Shown: one piece after another, positions 46,686-56,324 of the stretch | Numbering within the stretch: the first letter of the stretch is position 1 | Layout: each line of letters begins with the position of its first letter | Assembly: GCA_026401055.1 (NCBI GenBank) | Contig: JAPLNP010000235.1 | Location: 1-56,882 of the forward strand | Length of the DNA stretch: 56,882 nucleotides | Source: Planctomycetia bacterium | GTDB lineage: Bacteria; Planctomycetota; Planctomycetia; Pirellulales; Thermoguttaceae | Reading direction: 5' to 3' | Made by a program: the position numbers and the translations under genes | Notes under the pieces: generated by a model | What the model saw: the letters and a program-made list of their open reading frames with translations, nothing else | The model's database searches: none | Told to the model about the DNA's origin: nothing

Positions 46686-49100
46686 ATGACGTTGGCTCGC
46701 GTGGCAATTGGGGGCGTCGTCTGCCTTGGGCTTCTCGTCCGCGGACTGCCGGGCGCCGAGCCGTCCCGCCCGACGGCCCATGCGTTCTCCGAGGATCGCC
46801 AGAAGCGGGAGATCGCCGCCGACTGGATCGCGCGGGACGGCATCGCGGCCGGCGACGGCTGGCCGGAGAAGTTGATCCGTCGCGTTCTGGACGAGTCGGG
46901 GCCCGCCGCCGAAGAGCTTTGCCGACAGTTCGACGAGCTTGCCAAGGCCGGCTCGCCGCCGGACGATCCGCGGTGGACAACGCTCTACTTCGCCGCGTGC
47001 GAGCGCCGCCGCGCCGCGCGGCTCGCGCCCCACGCCGACCTCTTGCGGCGGATCGTCTTCACCAAGCACTACGACCTCGGCGGATCGCACTACGCCTACA
47101 CCGAAGGACAGTCGGACGCGCAGCGCGAACGGCATTTCGAGCCGGGGAGCAGCCTCGCGCTGTTCGAGATGGACGGGCTGTACGGCGCGGTCCGCGCGCT
47201 GCTGGACGACCCCGGCGGCGTGATCCGCGACCCCGACGTCTCGCCCGACGGCCGCCGGGTCCTGTTCGCCTGGAAGAAGTCGCTCGACGAGGACGATTAC
47301 CATCTGTACGAGATGACGCTCGACGACCGCCGCGTCCTGCAGATCACCGCGGGCCGGGGCTTCGCCGACTACGAGGGCATCTATCTGGCCAATGGAGACC
47401 TCCTGTTCAACTCGACCCGGTGCGTCCAGACGGTCGATTGCTGGTGGACGGAGGTCAGCAACCTGTTCACCGCGTCGGGCGACGGCCGGTTCCCGCGGCA
47501 GGTCGGCTTCGACCAGGTTCACACGAACTACCCCGTGCTCGCGCCGGACGGCCGCGTGATCTACACCCGGTGGGACTACAACGACCGGGGACAGATTTTC
47601 CCGCAGGGGCTCTTTGCGATGAACCCCGACGGCACCGGCCAGACCGAGGTCTACGGCAACAACTCGTGGTTTCCGACGGCGATCCTCCACGCCCGGGCGA
47701 TCCCGGACACGAGCAAGATCGTCTGCGTTCTGTCGGGGCACCACACGCTCCAGAAGGGTTGGCTGGCCGTCATCGACCCGCGACGAGGACGCCAGGAGAA
47801 CCAGGGCGTCGAGTTGATCGCGCCGGTCCGCGACACGCCGGCCGTGAAAGTCGATCAGTACGGCCAGTCGGGCGACCAGTTCCAGTATCCGTATCCGCTC
47901 GATGAGAACACGTTTCTCGTCGGCTTTCGACCGGAGAAACCGGGGGAACCATCGCCGGGAGCGACAAACCATTTCGCGATCTACGTCGTCACCAGCGACG
48001 GCCGGCGGGAACTGCTGGTCTCCGATCCGGCGATCTCCTGCAGCCAGCCCATCCCGCTCCATCGGCCGGGCGTCGCCGCGCGGGTCGCCAACCGCGTGAA
48101 CTACCGGCAGGACACGGGCACGGTCTACCTTCATGATGTTTACCAGGGGCCGGGGCTGGCCGGCGTGCCGCGCGGCTCGGTCAAGCAATTGCGCGTCGTG
48201 GCCTTGGAGTTCCGCGCCGCGGGCGTCGGCGAGAACCGCAACAGCGGACCGGGCGGCTCGGCCCTCATTAGCACGCCGATCTCGATCGAAGGCGCCTGGG
48301 ACGTCAAACGCGTGCTCGGCAACGCGACCGTCCACGAGGACGGCTCGGCCTGCTTCACGGTCCCCAGCCGCACGCCGCTGTACTTCCAGGCCCTCGATGA
48401 GAAGGGGCAAATGATCCAGTCCATGCGGAGTTGGACGACGCTCCAGCCGGGCGAGGCCGTCTCGTGCGTCGGATGTCACGAGAACAAGAACACCAGCCCG
48501 CCGGTCGGCCGGGCGAGCCTCGCGATGCTGGCCGGGCCGCGGGCGCTTGCCACGCCCTACGATCCGGCGCGCGGGTTCAGCTTCATCCGCGAAGTCCAGC
48601 CCGTGCTCGACCGGCATTGCGTCCGGTGCCACTACCTGGACGAGCCGCCCCGTTACGCCGAACCGTCGACTGCGCGGATCGAGCCGACCGGCGTTGACGA
48701 CGCGATTCGGCCGGCATTCAGCCTCAAGGCGACCCAGACGCTCGACACGACGAGCCAGCGGAGGTGGAGCGACGCTTACCGGGCGCTGGCCGACCGCCGC
48801 GTGTGCGACTGGATCAACGTACAGTCCGCTCCGCCGATGCTGCCGCCCTACCACGCCGGCGCGTCGCAAAGCCGTTTGATGCGGCTACTGGAGGATGGCC
48901 ACCACGGCGTTCGGCTTTCGGAATCGGAGTTGGACCGCTTCCGCGTCTGGATCGATCTGTTGGTGCCCTATTGCGGCGACTACACCGAGGCGATGGCCGA
49001 CGAGGACGTGGCCGGGTACAATCATTTTCTGGACAAACGCCGTCGCTGGCACGCGGAAGAGACCCGCAACATCGAGCAACTGCTCCGCGAGGGACGTTGA
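46686..49100 (+). CDS. second hydrazine-synthase-alpha-like protein with C-terminal CxxCH motifs
   Basis: 804 aa. The start at 46686 has GGGAGA upstream and gives a signal peptide ([20 protein letters not shown]). Residues ~20-150 form a helical region, then a WD40/PD40-like propeller of the HzsA type ([40 protein letters not shown]) to ~500. The C-terminal part holds [11 protein letters not shown] (~residue 594) and [10 protein letters not shown] (~645), two c-type heme motifs. It lacks the discoidin and CBM9-like domains of the paralogue at 18584. It diverges from a DUF1559 gene across 202 bases, and a GH38-like gene follows 502 bases later. Function: periplasmic redox protein, exact role unknown. 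Confidence 0.78.
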   Translation: MTLARVAIGGVVCLGLLVRGLPGAEPSRPTAHAFSEDRQKREIAADWIARDGIAAGDGWPEKLIRRVLDESGPAAEELCRQFDELAKAGSPPDDPRWTTLYFAACERRRAARLAPHADLLRRIVFTKHYDLGGSHYAYTEGQSDAQRERHFEPGSSLALFEMDGLYGAVRALLDDPGGVIRDPDVSPDGRRVLFAWKKSLDEDDYHLYEMTLDDRRVLQITAGRGFADYEGIYLANGDLLFNSTRCVQTVDCWWTEVSNLFTASGDGRFPRQVGFDQVHTNYPVLAPDGRVIYTRWDYNDRGQIFPQGLFAMNPDGTGQTEVYGNNSWFPTAILHARAIPDTSKIVCVLSGHHTLQKGWLAVIDPRRGRQENQGVELIAPVRDTPAVKVDQYGQSGDQFQYPYPLDENTFLVGFRPEKPGEPSPGATNHFAIYVVTSDGRRELLVSDPAISCSQPIPLHRPGVAARVANRVNYRQDTGTVYLHDVYQGPGLAGVPRGSVKQLRVVALEFRAAGVGENRNSGPGGSALISTPISIEGAWDVKRVLGNATVHEDGSACFTVPSRTPLYFQALDEKGQMIQSMRSWTTLQPGEAVSCVGCHENKNTSPPVGRASLAMLAGPRALATPYDPARGFSFIREVQPVLDRHCVRCHYLDEPPRYAEPSTARIEPTGVDDAIRPAFSLKATQTLDTTSQRRWSDAYRALADRRVCDWINVQSAPPMLPPYHAGASQSRLMRLLEDGHHGVRLSESELDRFRVWIDLLVPYCGDYTEAMADEDVAGYNHFLDKRRRWHAEETRNIEQLLREGR

Positions 49101-49602
49101 AGATCGCGTAGGCCGGGTCGTGACCCGGTTTGGTGAAAGGCATTCTTGTACCCGAGACCTCGTTGTTACACACAAGACGTTTGCATACGACCCTTTTCTC
49201 TAGCCCAGGCGTTTACGCCTGGGTGACGGAGCCAAAGTATCATTTCCCTTTTTCTTTCAGTCCCCCTTCAGGGGGCGCAGAGGGTTGATTCCGTGCCAAT
49301 CGACGCCGACAAACGAACTCCCGCCCCCTAAAGGGGGCTTCAAGAAAAAAGAACGATCCGCGATGGCCTCTCGGTCCGCAGGCGTAAACGCCTGGGCTAG
49401 AGAAAAGTGCCAAAATGGAGAATCCGTCGGGAACTCCCACACATCAACTTGTGTGTAACAACGAGGGCGTTGCCCTGGGCTGGGCGAACCAGGCCCCTTC
49501 GCTCGCGGAGTTCGCGCCGCGAGGCACGGCACGAAACCGGCGAACCGTCGTCCCTCAGCTTTGACAACTCGTGTATGTTCACGTTCAACTCAGGAGACAG
49601 TC
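49101..49602. other. region occupied by a MITE-like element, upstream of the GH38-like gene
   Basis: No gene. Its main content is the 309-bp inverted-repeat element at 49158-49466; the remaining bases are ordinary spacer with a TTGACA at 49561 too close to the start to be a functional -35. Confidence 0.55.
49158..49466. mobile_element. MITE-like element with nested inverted repeats
   Basis: Perfect 19-bp terminal inverted repeats: CCTCGTTGTTACACACAAG at 49158-49176 and its reverse complement at 49448-49466. Inside, a CTTTTCTCTAGCCCAGGCGT arm (about 49192-49220) matches inverted near 49380-49408. A third pair follows, TCCCCCTTCAGGGGGC (about 49260) and GCCCCCTAAAGGGGGC (about 49323). There is no open frame long enough for a transposase. 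Target-site duplications are not obvious. The structure could fold into one long cruciform or a stable hairpin RNA. Confidence 0.7.
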
Positions 49603-52600
49603 ATGTCTAGCATTACTGAGGCCTTCTTGTCGCAATGCTTTCTGAACCAGGCGCCATCGCCACGTCCGACACTCCGTGCCGGCGTGCTCGTCGTCCTCGC
49701 CTTGGCCTGCCTGGTCACCGCTGGGGTCGCTCGGGCGGCCGACGACGCCGCGGCGAAGATCGTCTCCGTCTCGCCGACGGTGTTCTTCGTCAAGGAGAAA
49801 GACTCGCTTTGGCAACAGGCCGAACTGGTCGTCGAAAACGGCGCGGCGGAGCAGGAGTTGACGATCGACATCAAGGCCGGCTCGGCCCAGCGGTCGCTGT
49901 CGCTTGGCAAGGTCAAGCCGGGCAAAACCACGCACGCGATCCTCGTGCCCGACGTTCCGACGCCGACCTCCGTCGCGTGTACGCTCAAGGCCGGCGACAA
50001 AACGCTCGATAGCCGGGCGATCGACTGGCGGCCGGGGCGACACTGGCGGATCTTCTACGTCCCCGTCACGCATCATGATCTGGGATACACCGACACGATC
50101 GAGAACGTGCTGGAGCAATACAACGGCTTCTACGACAACGTGGTGCGTTTTTGCGAAGAGACGGAGGACTGGCCCGAGGAATCGCGGTACCACTACACCG
50201 CCGAGGGCGCGTGGTCGCTGCAACACTACGTCCGCAACCGGCCGGAGGCGGCAATCGCGAAGCTGCGCAAATACGTCGGGCAAGGGCGAATCGAGATCCC
50301 GGCATTGTACGGAAACGAGATCAGCGGTCTGTGCGGTCACGAAGAACTCGTCCGGCTGACGTATCCGTCGTTCCAACTCAAGCGGCAACTCGGCGGCGAG
50401 ATTCGCACCGGCTCGATCACGGACATCCCCGGCGTGAGCTGGGGGCTGCCGACGATCCTTTCCGGCGTGGGCGTGAAGTACTTCTTCGCCGGCTTTCCGA
50501 CGTACTTTCAGTGGAGCGGCCAGAACGTCCACGAATTCTGGGACGCTTCGGCGGTCCTTCGCCACGGCCGGCCCGACGCCTTCCGCTGGGAAGGCCCCGA
50601 CGGCGGCAGCGTGTTGCTCTATTACCAAGGCAGCTACGGCATGCTCGCCGGCGGCGTGGGGCCGAACTCGTACAAGGAAATCTTCGACGACCTGCCGGCC
50701 ACCCTCGAGGACATGCAACAACGCGGCTCCCCGTTCAACGTCGCGCGGTTCATTCACAACGGCGTGGACAACTATCCGCCCGACGTGCGGATCAGCCACG
50801 TCGCCCGGGAGTGGAACACGCGTTGGGCCTACCCGCGGCTGATCGTCGCCACGAACACGATGTTCTTCGAGGCGTTGGAGAAGCAGTGCGGTGACGTCCG
50901 GGTGTTTCGCGGCGAGGTTCCGCACACGGACTATGCCGTCGGGGCCACTTCGACGGCCAAGGAGACCTGCATCAACCGCGGGACGCACGATCGGCTGCCC
51001 ACGGCGGAGAAGTTCGCCACCATGGCGTGGCTTCTGGCCGATTATCCCCGCCCGCCGGCGGAGGGAAAATGGGTTCGGGAACTGAGCAGCTACGACGACC
51101 CGACGCGGAAACTCGGCGACGCCTACGACAACATGCTCCTGTACGACGAGCACACCTGGGGGATGGCTCATCCGGCCGGCGTCCGGCAGGATTGGAGTTG
51201 GAGCGACAAGAGCCATTACGCCTATCGTGCCGCCGGGCTGGCCTCGTCGATCCTCGACGGCAGCGTCCACGCACTGGCCGACCGCGTTCGGCTCAAGGAC
51301 GACGGGCGGCACATCGTCGTGTTCAATCCGCTGTCGCTCGCGCGGTCGGACGTCGTGCGGGTCTCCGGCGAGTTCGGCGAGGAGCCGTTCGAGCTCGTGG
51401 ACGTCGAGACGGGGGCAAAGGTGCCCGGCCAGTTCGTCCGGCTGGACAATCCACTCGCCCCGCTGCCCTACGCCGCCGACCGCCACGGACGCGGTCAATT
51501 CAGCCCCGCCGAGTTGTTCGACTTCGTCTTCGTGGCCGAGAACGTGCCGCCGATGGGCTGGAAGACGTATCGTTTCATGCCGTCCAAGGAGGCGGCGCCC
51601 GCGGTGGCGCCCGTCCAAGTCGGCGATGGCGCGCTGGAGAACCGCTTCTTCAAGGTCACGCTTGACCCGCGGCGCGGGACGATCCGGAGCATCTTCGACA
51701 AGGAGTTGCAGCGGGAACTGGTGGACCAGGACGCCCCGCACCAACTCAATCAGTTGATCGTCCGCCACGTGGCCGACGGCAAGCTGGAGAGCCCGGTGGA
51801 CGCACGAATCGAGAAGGGGCCGAGCGGCGCGGTGTTCTCGAGCCTAACGGCAACCGGCGCGGCTTTCGGGTGCCCCCAGTTGGTGCAAGAGATCACGCTC
51901 TACGATCGGATCAAGCGGATCGACCTGGCCAACCGCGTGCTGAAAGACTCGACGCCGACCGTCGAGGCCTACTTCGCGTTCCCCTTCAAGATGGACAAGC
52001 CCGAGTTCCACTTCGAGGCGTCCGACAGCGTCATCAAGCCGTTGCGGGACCAGTTGCCGGGCTCGAACTCGAATTACTACTCCGTGCAGCACTGGGCCGA
52101 CGTCGCCGACGGGAAGCTGGGCGTGACGCTCACCGGCGTCGATTCGCATCTGATGGAATTCGGTGGGCTGTGGCCGTGCTACGTTTCGCAGGCGCACCAC
52201 GGCGTCACGGCGCCGGACTTCGGCCGCCCCTTCGCCACCGCAGAAGACATGGCCAAAGGCCACGTGTACGCCTTCGTGCTGGACAGCAATTTCCGCACGA
52301 ACTTTCCCACCGTCCAGCAGAGCGACCTGCTGTTTCGCTATTCGATCGGCGTTCACCCCGGCGATTGGAGGAACGGGTATCCCCGCGATTTCGGCTGGGC
52401 GGCGTGCAACCCGCTGGTGCCCGTCGTGATCGGCGGCTCGCGCGAGGGTCCGCTCGCGCCGCGTGGAAGCTTCTGCGAGCTGGCGGAGACGAACGTCATC
52501 GTGCTCGTGCTCAAGCGCGCCGAGGACGGCCGCGGCGTGATCCTTCGGCTGATCGAAACCGAGGGCAAAGCCGCGACGGCCTCGGTGCGTCTGCCGCTGG

Positions 52601-52731
52601 TAAACGTCAAGAAGGCGACCCAGACGAACCTCGCGGAGGAAGACCAGGCGGAGTTGACGTCGGAGTCCCACGTCGTTCGCGTGCCCATCAAGCCGTTCGG
52701 CATCGCGACGGTGCGGCTGGAGATGCAGTGA
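49603..52731 (+). CDS. GH38-like alpha-mannosidase-type exported protein
   Basis: 1042 aa. The start at 49603 has CAGGAGACAG upstream. Signal peptide to about residue 45 (LRAGVLVVLALACLVTAGVA). A beta domain leads to a GH38-like catalytic (alpha/beta) barrel with the zinc-ligand motif THHDLGYTDTIENVLEQY (H-x-D), WSLQHYVRNRPEA and ALYGNEISGLCGHEELVR. C-terminal beta-sandwich domains follow (HIVVFNPLSLARSDVVRVSG, KTYRFMPS, GALENRFFKVTLDPRRGTIR). GH38 enzymes remove alpha-mannose from glycans. Full activity depends on an Asp nucleophile I did not pin down. It may act on algal or other complex polysaccharides. Confidence 0.82.
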   Translation: MSSITEAFLSQCFLNQAPSPRPTLRAGVLVVLALACLVTAGVARAADDAAAKIVSVSPTVFFVKEKDSLWQQAELVVENGAAEQELTIDIKAGSAQRSLSLGKVKPGKTTHAILVPDVPTPTSVACTLKAGDKTLDSRAIDWRPGRHWRIFYVPVTHHDLGYTDTIENVLEQYNGFYDNVVRFCEETEDWPEESRYHYTAEGAWSLQHYVRNRPEAAIAKLRKYVGQGRIEIPALYGNEISGLCGHEELVRLTYPSFQLKRQLGGEIRTGSITDIPGVSWGLPTILSGVGVKYFFAGFPTYFQWSGQNVHEFWDASAVLRHGRPDAFRWEGPDGGSVLLYYQGSYGMLAGGVGPNSYKEIFDDLPATLEDMQQRGSPFNVARFIHNGVDNYPPDVRISHVAREWNTRWAYPRLIVATNTMFFEALEKQCGDVRVFRGEVPHTDYAVGATSTAKETCINRGTHDRLPTAEKFATMAWLLADYPRPPAEGKWVRELSSYDDPTRKLGDAYDNMLLYDEHTWGMAHPAGVRQDWSWSDKSHYAYRAAGLASSILDGSVHALADRVRLKDDGRHIVVFNPLSLARSDVVRVSGEFGEEPFELVDVETGAKVPGQFVRLDNPLAPLPYAADRHGRGQFSPAELFDFVFVAENVPPMGWKTYRFMPSKEAAPAVAPVQVGDGALENRFFKVTLDPRRGTIRSIFDKELQRELVDQDAPHQLNQLIVRHVADGKLESPVDARIEKGPSGAVFSSLTATGAAFGCPQLVQEITLYDRIKRIDLANRVLKDSTPTVEAYFAFPFKMDKPEFHFEASDSVIKPLRDQLPGSNSNYYSVQHWADVADGKLGVTLTGVDSHLMEFGGLWPCYVSQAHHGVTAPDFGRPFATAEDMAKGHVYAFVLDSNFRTNFPTVQQSDLLFRYSIGVHPGDWRNGYPRDFGWAACNPLVPVVIGGSREGPLAPRGSFCELAETNVIVLVLKRAEDGRGVILRLIETEGKAATASVRLPLVNVKKATQTNLAEEDQAELTSESHVVRVPIKPFGIATVRLEMQ

Positions 52732-52761
52732 CCAGTCACCCTTACTGCCGTGACACGGCCG

Positions 52762-53304
52762 CTACGCACTGAACTGCCGTTGCTCGTCGATCAAGTCGGA
52801 CTTCGATTCGATCCAAGCGGCCATGCGCGAGCCGGTGGGAAAGTGCAGGGCGACCGCGACGATCGTCGCCATGGCCGCGATCAGGTTGACCGCCTGGCCC
52901 TCGACGAGATAGGAGATGAGAAGGAAGAACGTCGCGCCTTCGAACATCGCGCCGCCGATGATCGTCTTGGTCGTATAGAGCTTCACCAGGGGCATCAGGT
53001 CGCCGCCCGCGGCGTCGGACGGCGCATCGGTCGCCCCGCTTTGGCCCCGGGCGATCTCGCCGCAGCCGCGGTTGGTGATCGTCGGCACGATGACGATCCT
53101 CGCGAGGACGACAGACGCGCCCATTGCCAGCGCCACGTAGCTGATGATCGGCATGTCCGCCGCGTTGGCCATCGCGCCGCGTTGGACGACGTTCGCGATC
53201 GCTATTACCATGAAGAGTACGCAACCGGCGCAGAGCGCGCCGACGATGATCTGCAACTGCCGCGTCGGCGCGGCCAGTTCGTCTTGCCAGTGGTGATTGA
53301 GCAT
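52762..53304 (-). CDS. four-helix membrane protein, unknown function
   Basis: 180 aa with about four transmembrane segments (QLQIIVGALCAGCVLFMVIA, ISYVALAMGASVVLARIVIV, AMFEGATFFLLISYLVEGQA, VNLIAAMATIVAVALHFPTG) and a short soluble tail (RMAAWIESKSDLIDEQRQF). ATG 53304 lies after GGAAG. I recall similar conserved planctomycete proteins but no function. It may be the last gene of the minus-strand group that includes the HIRAN and HipA-like genes, 106 bases downstream of them. Confidence 0.65.
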   Translation of the reverse strand: MLNHHWQDELAAPTRQLQIIVGALCAGCVLFMVIAIANVVQRGAMANAADMPIISYVALAMGASVVLARIVIVPTITNRGCGEIARGQSGATDAPSDAAGGDLMPLVKLYTTKTIIGGAMFEGATFFLLISYLVEGQAVNLIAAMATIVAVALHFPTGSRMAAWIESKSDLIDEQRQFSA

Positions 53305-53410
53305 TGAATGCTTCCGGGGAAGACGGCGCGAAAACGGCGTCAAGAGCAGTTCCCTGACGACGTGGGTGACAACGACGGTTCCCAACGAACTTTTGTCGGC
53401 CCGTCGCGCG

Positions 53411-54172
53411 TCATGGCGCGCATGGCCGGGGCACGGTCGCCGGAATTGGCACGAACTCATCACCGGTGCACGGCTGAAATCCGTTGGGCCAGCAAGCCTG
53501 CATCCGGCAGAGCAGTCGATTCTGGAGCGGCGCGTCCGGGTTGACTCGCTCCACGGATAGTTCGATGAAATCAACCTCGCATTTCTGCACCAAGGTCCAG
53601 ACATCGCGCGCCAGGTATCGGGGAACGTAGCCGAGCAACATCCGCTCCGACGCGGTGCGCACGGCGACCGCACGCGGATCGGCGGTGTTCTGGAAGTCCG
53701 CCATCAACCTCAACCGTTCCCGCGTTTCGAGACGCGCGATTCGTTCGATCACGGCCGGCGGCATCCAGCGAATCCCGTGCAGGAAGAACTTGTTGAGAAA
53801 GCACCCATTGGCGTCCGGCACGGGGCACGGAAACACCTCAATGGCATCGGTTTGGCGAATGCCTTCCGTGACGCTCAACACCACGATCGGGTCCGGCGCG
53901 CTGTCGGGGTCAAAGCCGCTCCAGCGAAGGTACGCCTCGTACTCGGGGCGCGACCGCGACAGAAGACGATTGGCGAACAGCGGAAACAGCGCCTCCGATT
54001 CGTACACTTGTTCCATCCGCTTCATCTGAGGGAACGGGCGAAAACCCGGCGTGCGCGCCCCTTGGGTGTAGCAGAAGCGATACAGCCCGCCATCGTGTTC
54101 CAGTCGCGCCACGGGCGTCCATCCGGCCTGCTCGGGCATCTCCGGTCGCCAGGCAACAAACAGTGAATTCAT
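53411..54172 (-). CDS. HIRAN-domain protein paired with a HipA-like kinase
   Basis: 253 aa. Residues ~1-150 (LFVAWRPEMPEQAGWTPVAR, YESEALFPLFANRLLSRSRP) resemble the short N-terminal HipA-type region: a substrate-type beta fold with an aromatic-rich core. Residues ~165-240 (RTASERMLLGYVPRYLARDV, VERVNPDAPLQNRLLCRMQA) match the HIRAN domain, which in eukaryotic HLTF/Rad5 binds DNA ends. The C-terminus is Pro-rich. It follows the HipA-like kinase gene after 9 bases and is probably co-translated. Together they could be a modified kinase/DNA-binding unit or a toxin-antitoxin-like system; neither is proven. Confidence 0.75.
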   Translation of the reverse strand: MNSLFVAWRPEMPEQAGWTPVARLEHDGGLYRFCYTQGARTPGFRPFPQMKRMEQVYESEALFPLFANRLLSRSRPEYEAYLRWSGFDPDSAPDPIVVLSVTEGIRQTDAIEVFPCPVPDANGCFLNKFFLHGIRWMPPAVIERIARLETRERLRLMADFQNTADPRAVAVRTASERMLLGYVPRYLARDVWTLVQKCEVDFIELSVERVNPDAPLQNRLLCRMQACWPNGFQPCTGDEFVPIPATVPRPCAP

Positions 54173-54181
54173 TCGGGGTCC

Positions 54182-55093
54182 CTACTCCAACAACCGCTGT
54201 TGGTTCGTGAGCAACAGCTCCAGTGTAAACCGCCTACAGGTCTCCGACATGCGTTCCGGAGGCACCCGTTCCAGGATACCACATAACGCGTCCCGGTTCA
54301 CCGTTGCCAGCCGCTCCAGCCAGCCGCGATTGGCGCGCGGAACCACCTGTCCGAAGGCTTGGAATGCCTCCATCGTGCCCAGCGGTCGGGCATCCGCCGC
54401 CGATCGATAGAATGCCGATCGCCCAGCCTTGGCAAACGCCAGGATTGTCCGGTTCCGGTCCCTTGTGGACAGCCGCTCACCACGCTCCTCGTCCGTCAGG
54501 TTGCGCGCCAGCGCCGCGCCGTGGTCGAACGTCGGTGCGAGCCAAATGTCGTCCCCGTCGCTCAGTGCCCCCCAATTCTCGTGGTGCCGATCCTGGTTTG
54601 CGATCCAAGCATCCAGCATGACATACCCGGCAAACACATCCAAGGCGGTCTTGATGTTCCTCGGAACACCCTCCATCCAAGGGGCGATGGGCGGCGCGAG
54701 GGCGCCGACGATCTCAAGAACCGCGTCCACCGTGTGCTGGCGAACCTTGAATCGTTGGGCTGCGGGATAGTCGCTGTCGAGTGCCAGCAGTAGCTCGTTC
54801 CCATGCACCAGCCGAAGGGGCGGCGGGGCCATGTTCTCGCACACCACCCCCGGACGGCAGTAGCGTTCCCCGTCGTATTCGGCAGCCAGTTCATACTCGA
54901 CGTGGGGCAGGCCGAGCAATTCGCAGAAATGGCACGAGGCGACTTCGGCCCAGTCCTCGCCCGTGCCGCGATCCTCTGCTTTGAAAAGCAGCCGCCTCTC
55001 GCCTTCCTGGAACCAGAACTTCGGCTTGCTACCGAGCGTCTCGACCGCTTTGGCGCGATTGCGATCCACGCGGCGAATCGGGAATGTGCTCAT
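54182..55093 (-). CDS. HipA-like protein kinase
   Basis: 303 aa. The sequence has the HipA-type catalytic core: candidate ATP lysine in RLLFKAE (Lys38), catalytic Asp168 and Asn173 in NQDRHHENWG, and the metal-binding Asp190 in FDHGAALA. The N-terminal Ser-Thr-Pro-Ile segment of classical HipA is not obvious, and no hipB-type DNA-binding antitoxin adjoins it. HipA kinases phosphorylate tRNA synthetases or other proteins and drive persistence; CtkA/YjjJ-like branches have other targets. Its start has GAGGATGCC upstream, it follows the FabH-like gene by 31 bases and precedes the HIRAN gene by 9. Confidence 0.82.
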   Translation of the reverse strand: MSTFPIRRVDRNRAKAVETLGSKPKFWFQEGERRLLFKAEDRGTGEDWAEVASCHFCELLGLPHVEYELAAEYDGERYCRPGVVCENMAPPPLRLVHGNELLLALDSDYPAAQRFKVRQHTVDAVLEIVGALAPPIAPWMEGVPRNIKTALDVFAGYVMLDAWIANQDRHHENWGALSDGDDIWLAPTFDHGAALARNLTDEERGERLSTRDRNRTILAFAKAGRSAFYRSAADARPLGTMEAFQAFGQVVPRANRGWLERLATVNRDALCGILERVPPERMSETCRRFTLELLLTNQQRLLE

Positions 55094-55124
55094 GGCATCC
55101 TCAACGGATCTACGGCCTGGGAGC

Positions 55125-56171
55125 TCAGGCCGCTCTGCCCAGCGGCGGCCGTTCGACCTCGACTTGGCGCGCCTGCCAGGTTTCAGTCCAGAGGCAGCCC
55201 GCCCAGGAGAGGCCCACGCCGTAGCCGGCCAGCAGCGACCGCTTGCCCGGGCGGAGGCGGCCGGCGGCGCGCAAGTCGTGGGCGAGGATCGGCAGCGTGG
55301 CCGAGACCGTGTTGCCGATGTTCTCCAGGTTCCGGGGCATCAGTTCCTCGTCCAGCCCGAGTTGGTCGCCCAAGTGGTCGAGCATGGTCGCCGTGGCCTG
55401 GTGGACCAGGAACAGGTCGACGTCGTCTCGGGTGAGCCGGGCGTCGGCCAACAGCCGGTCGACCATCGGCGGCACGGCGGCGAGTGTGAACTTGACCAGT
55501 TCCGGCCCGTCCATGAAGAGATTGCTCTTCCAGCGCTTGCGCTTTTTGGGTTGCAGGGCGTCCTTTTCGGGCCGGAATCCGCCGGCGGTGGCCATGAGGT
55601 GGTGCGCGCCGCTGCCGTCGGTGCCGAAGGCGAAGGGTCCCAACGAGGGCTCGTCGGCGGCGTCGATGAGCGTGGCGGCCGCGCCGTCGCCGAAGATGGT
55701 CCGCAGCGAGCGATCTTCCGGATCGATGTATTTCGAATAGGTCTCGGCCGTCAGCAGGAGCACCCGGCGGGCCGCGCCGCTACGGATGAGACCATCGGCC
55801 AGCGCAAGCCCATAGACAAAGCCCGAGCAACCCAGGTTGAAGTCCAGCGCCCCGATCGAAGTGGGCAGGCCCAGGCGGTCCTGGATCAGGCAGGCGGTGG
55901 TCGGCAGGAAGTAGTCGGGCGTTTGCGTGCAGAAGAGTAGAAAATCAATCGAGCGGCGATCGACGTCGCAGTCGTGGAAGAGTCGCTCGGCCGCCGCCAC
56001 GCCGAGGTCCGAGGCACACTCGTCGGGCGCTGCCACGTGCCGCGCGCGGATGCCCACCTTCTCGTAGATCACGTCCATCGGCCAGTCCGGAAACGTCGCC
56101 TGCAAGAGAGCGTTGTCTTCGACCCGCTCGGGCAGGTAAATGGCCACGGGACCCAACGACGCGTATTTCAT
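55125..56171 (-). CDS. beta-ketoacyl-ACP synthase III (FabH-like)
   Basis: 348 aa. The start 56171 has GAGGG upstream. Active-site triad: Cys in FNLGCSGFVYGLALADGLI (around residue 118), His in LVHQATATMLDHLG (~260) and Asn in ENIGNTVSATLP (~290). Other family motifs: TIFGDGAAATLID and GYGVGLSWAGCLWTE. It initiates fatty-acid or polyketide chains by condensing an acyl-CoA with malonyl-ACP. It is not next to other fab genes; downstream are HipA-like and HIRAN genes, and the acyl-carrier protein nearest in sequence is at 7.6 kb. It could be specialised (for example, for a non-standard starter unit). Confidence 0.9.
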   Translation of the reverse strand: MKYASLGPVAIYLPERVEDNALLQATFPDWPMDVIYEKVGIRARHVAAPDECASDLGVAAAERLFHDCDVDRRSIDFLLFCTQTPDYFLPTTACLIQDRLGLPTSIGALDFNLGCSGFVYGLALADGLIRSGAARRVLLLTAETYSKYIDPEDRSLRTIFGDGAAATLIDAADEPSLGPFAFGTDGSGAHHLMATAGGFRPEKDALQPKKRKRWKSNLFMDGPELVKFTLAAVPPMVDRLLADARLTRDDVDLFLVHQATATMLDHLGDQLGLDEELMPRNLENIGNTVSATLPILAHDLRAAGRLRPGKRSLLAGYGVGLSWAGCLWTETWQARQVEVERPPLGRAA

Positions 56172-56324
56172 GTCGTATCCCTCGCGCCACGAGGGGGTAG
56201 TCCCCCGTGAATGCTCGTGTCCGGCCGAAAGCACACCGGGGGTGTGCCGATTGCCGGAAAGCGGCGGAGGCTACCACGTGCGGGCAGCCCGGGTCAACGG
56301 CAGTTGCCCTGGGGGTGAGATGGC

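Noticed and set aside
45756-48869. 1037-codon minus-strand frame spanning the HzsA-like and DUF1559 genes
   Set aside because: It crosses two convincing genes and a promoter region; composition is Arg/Asp/Val-rich without domains.
49158-49466. CRISPR-like array
   Set aside because: The repeats are inverted and nested, not direct with unique spacers; no cas genes.
49561-49566. TTGACA as a -35 for the GH38-like gene
   Set aside because: Too close to the start at 49603 for a -10 and leader with the Shine-Dalgarno site.
49585-51768. 727-codon minus-strand frame opposite the GH38-like gene
   Set aside because: Antisense shadow; the plus-strand product has a signal peptide and GH38 motifs.
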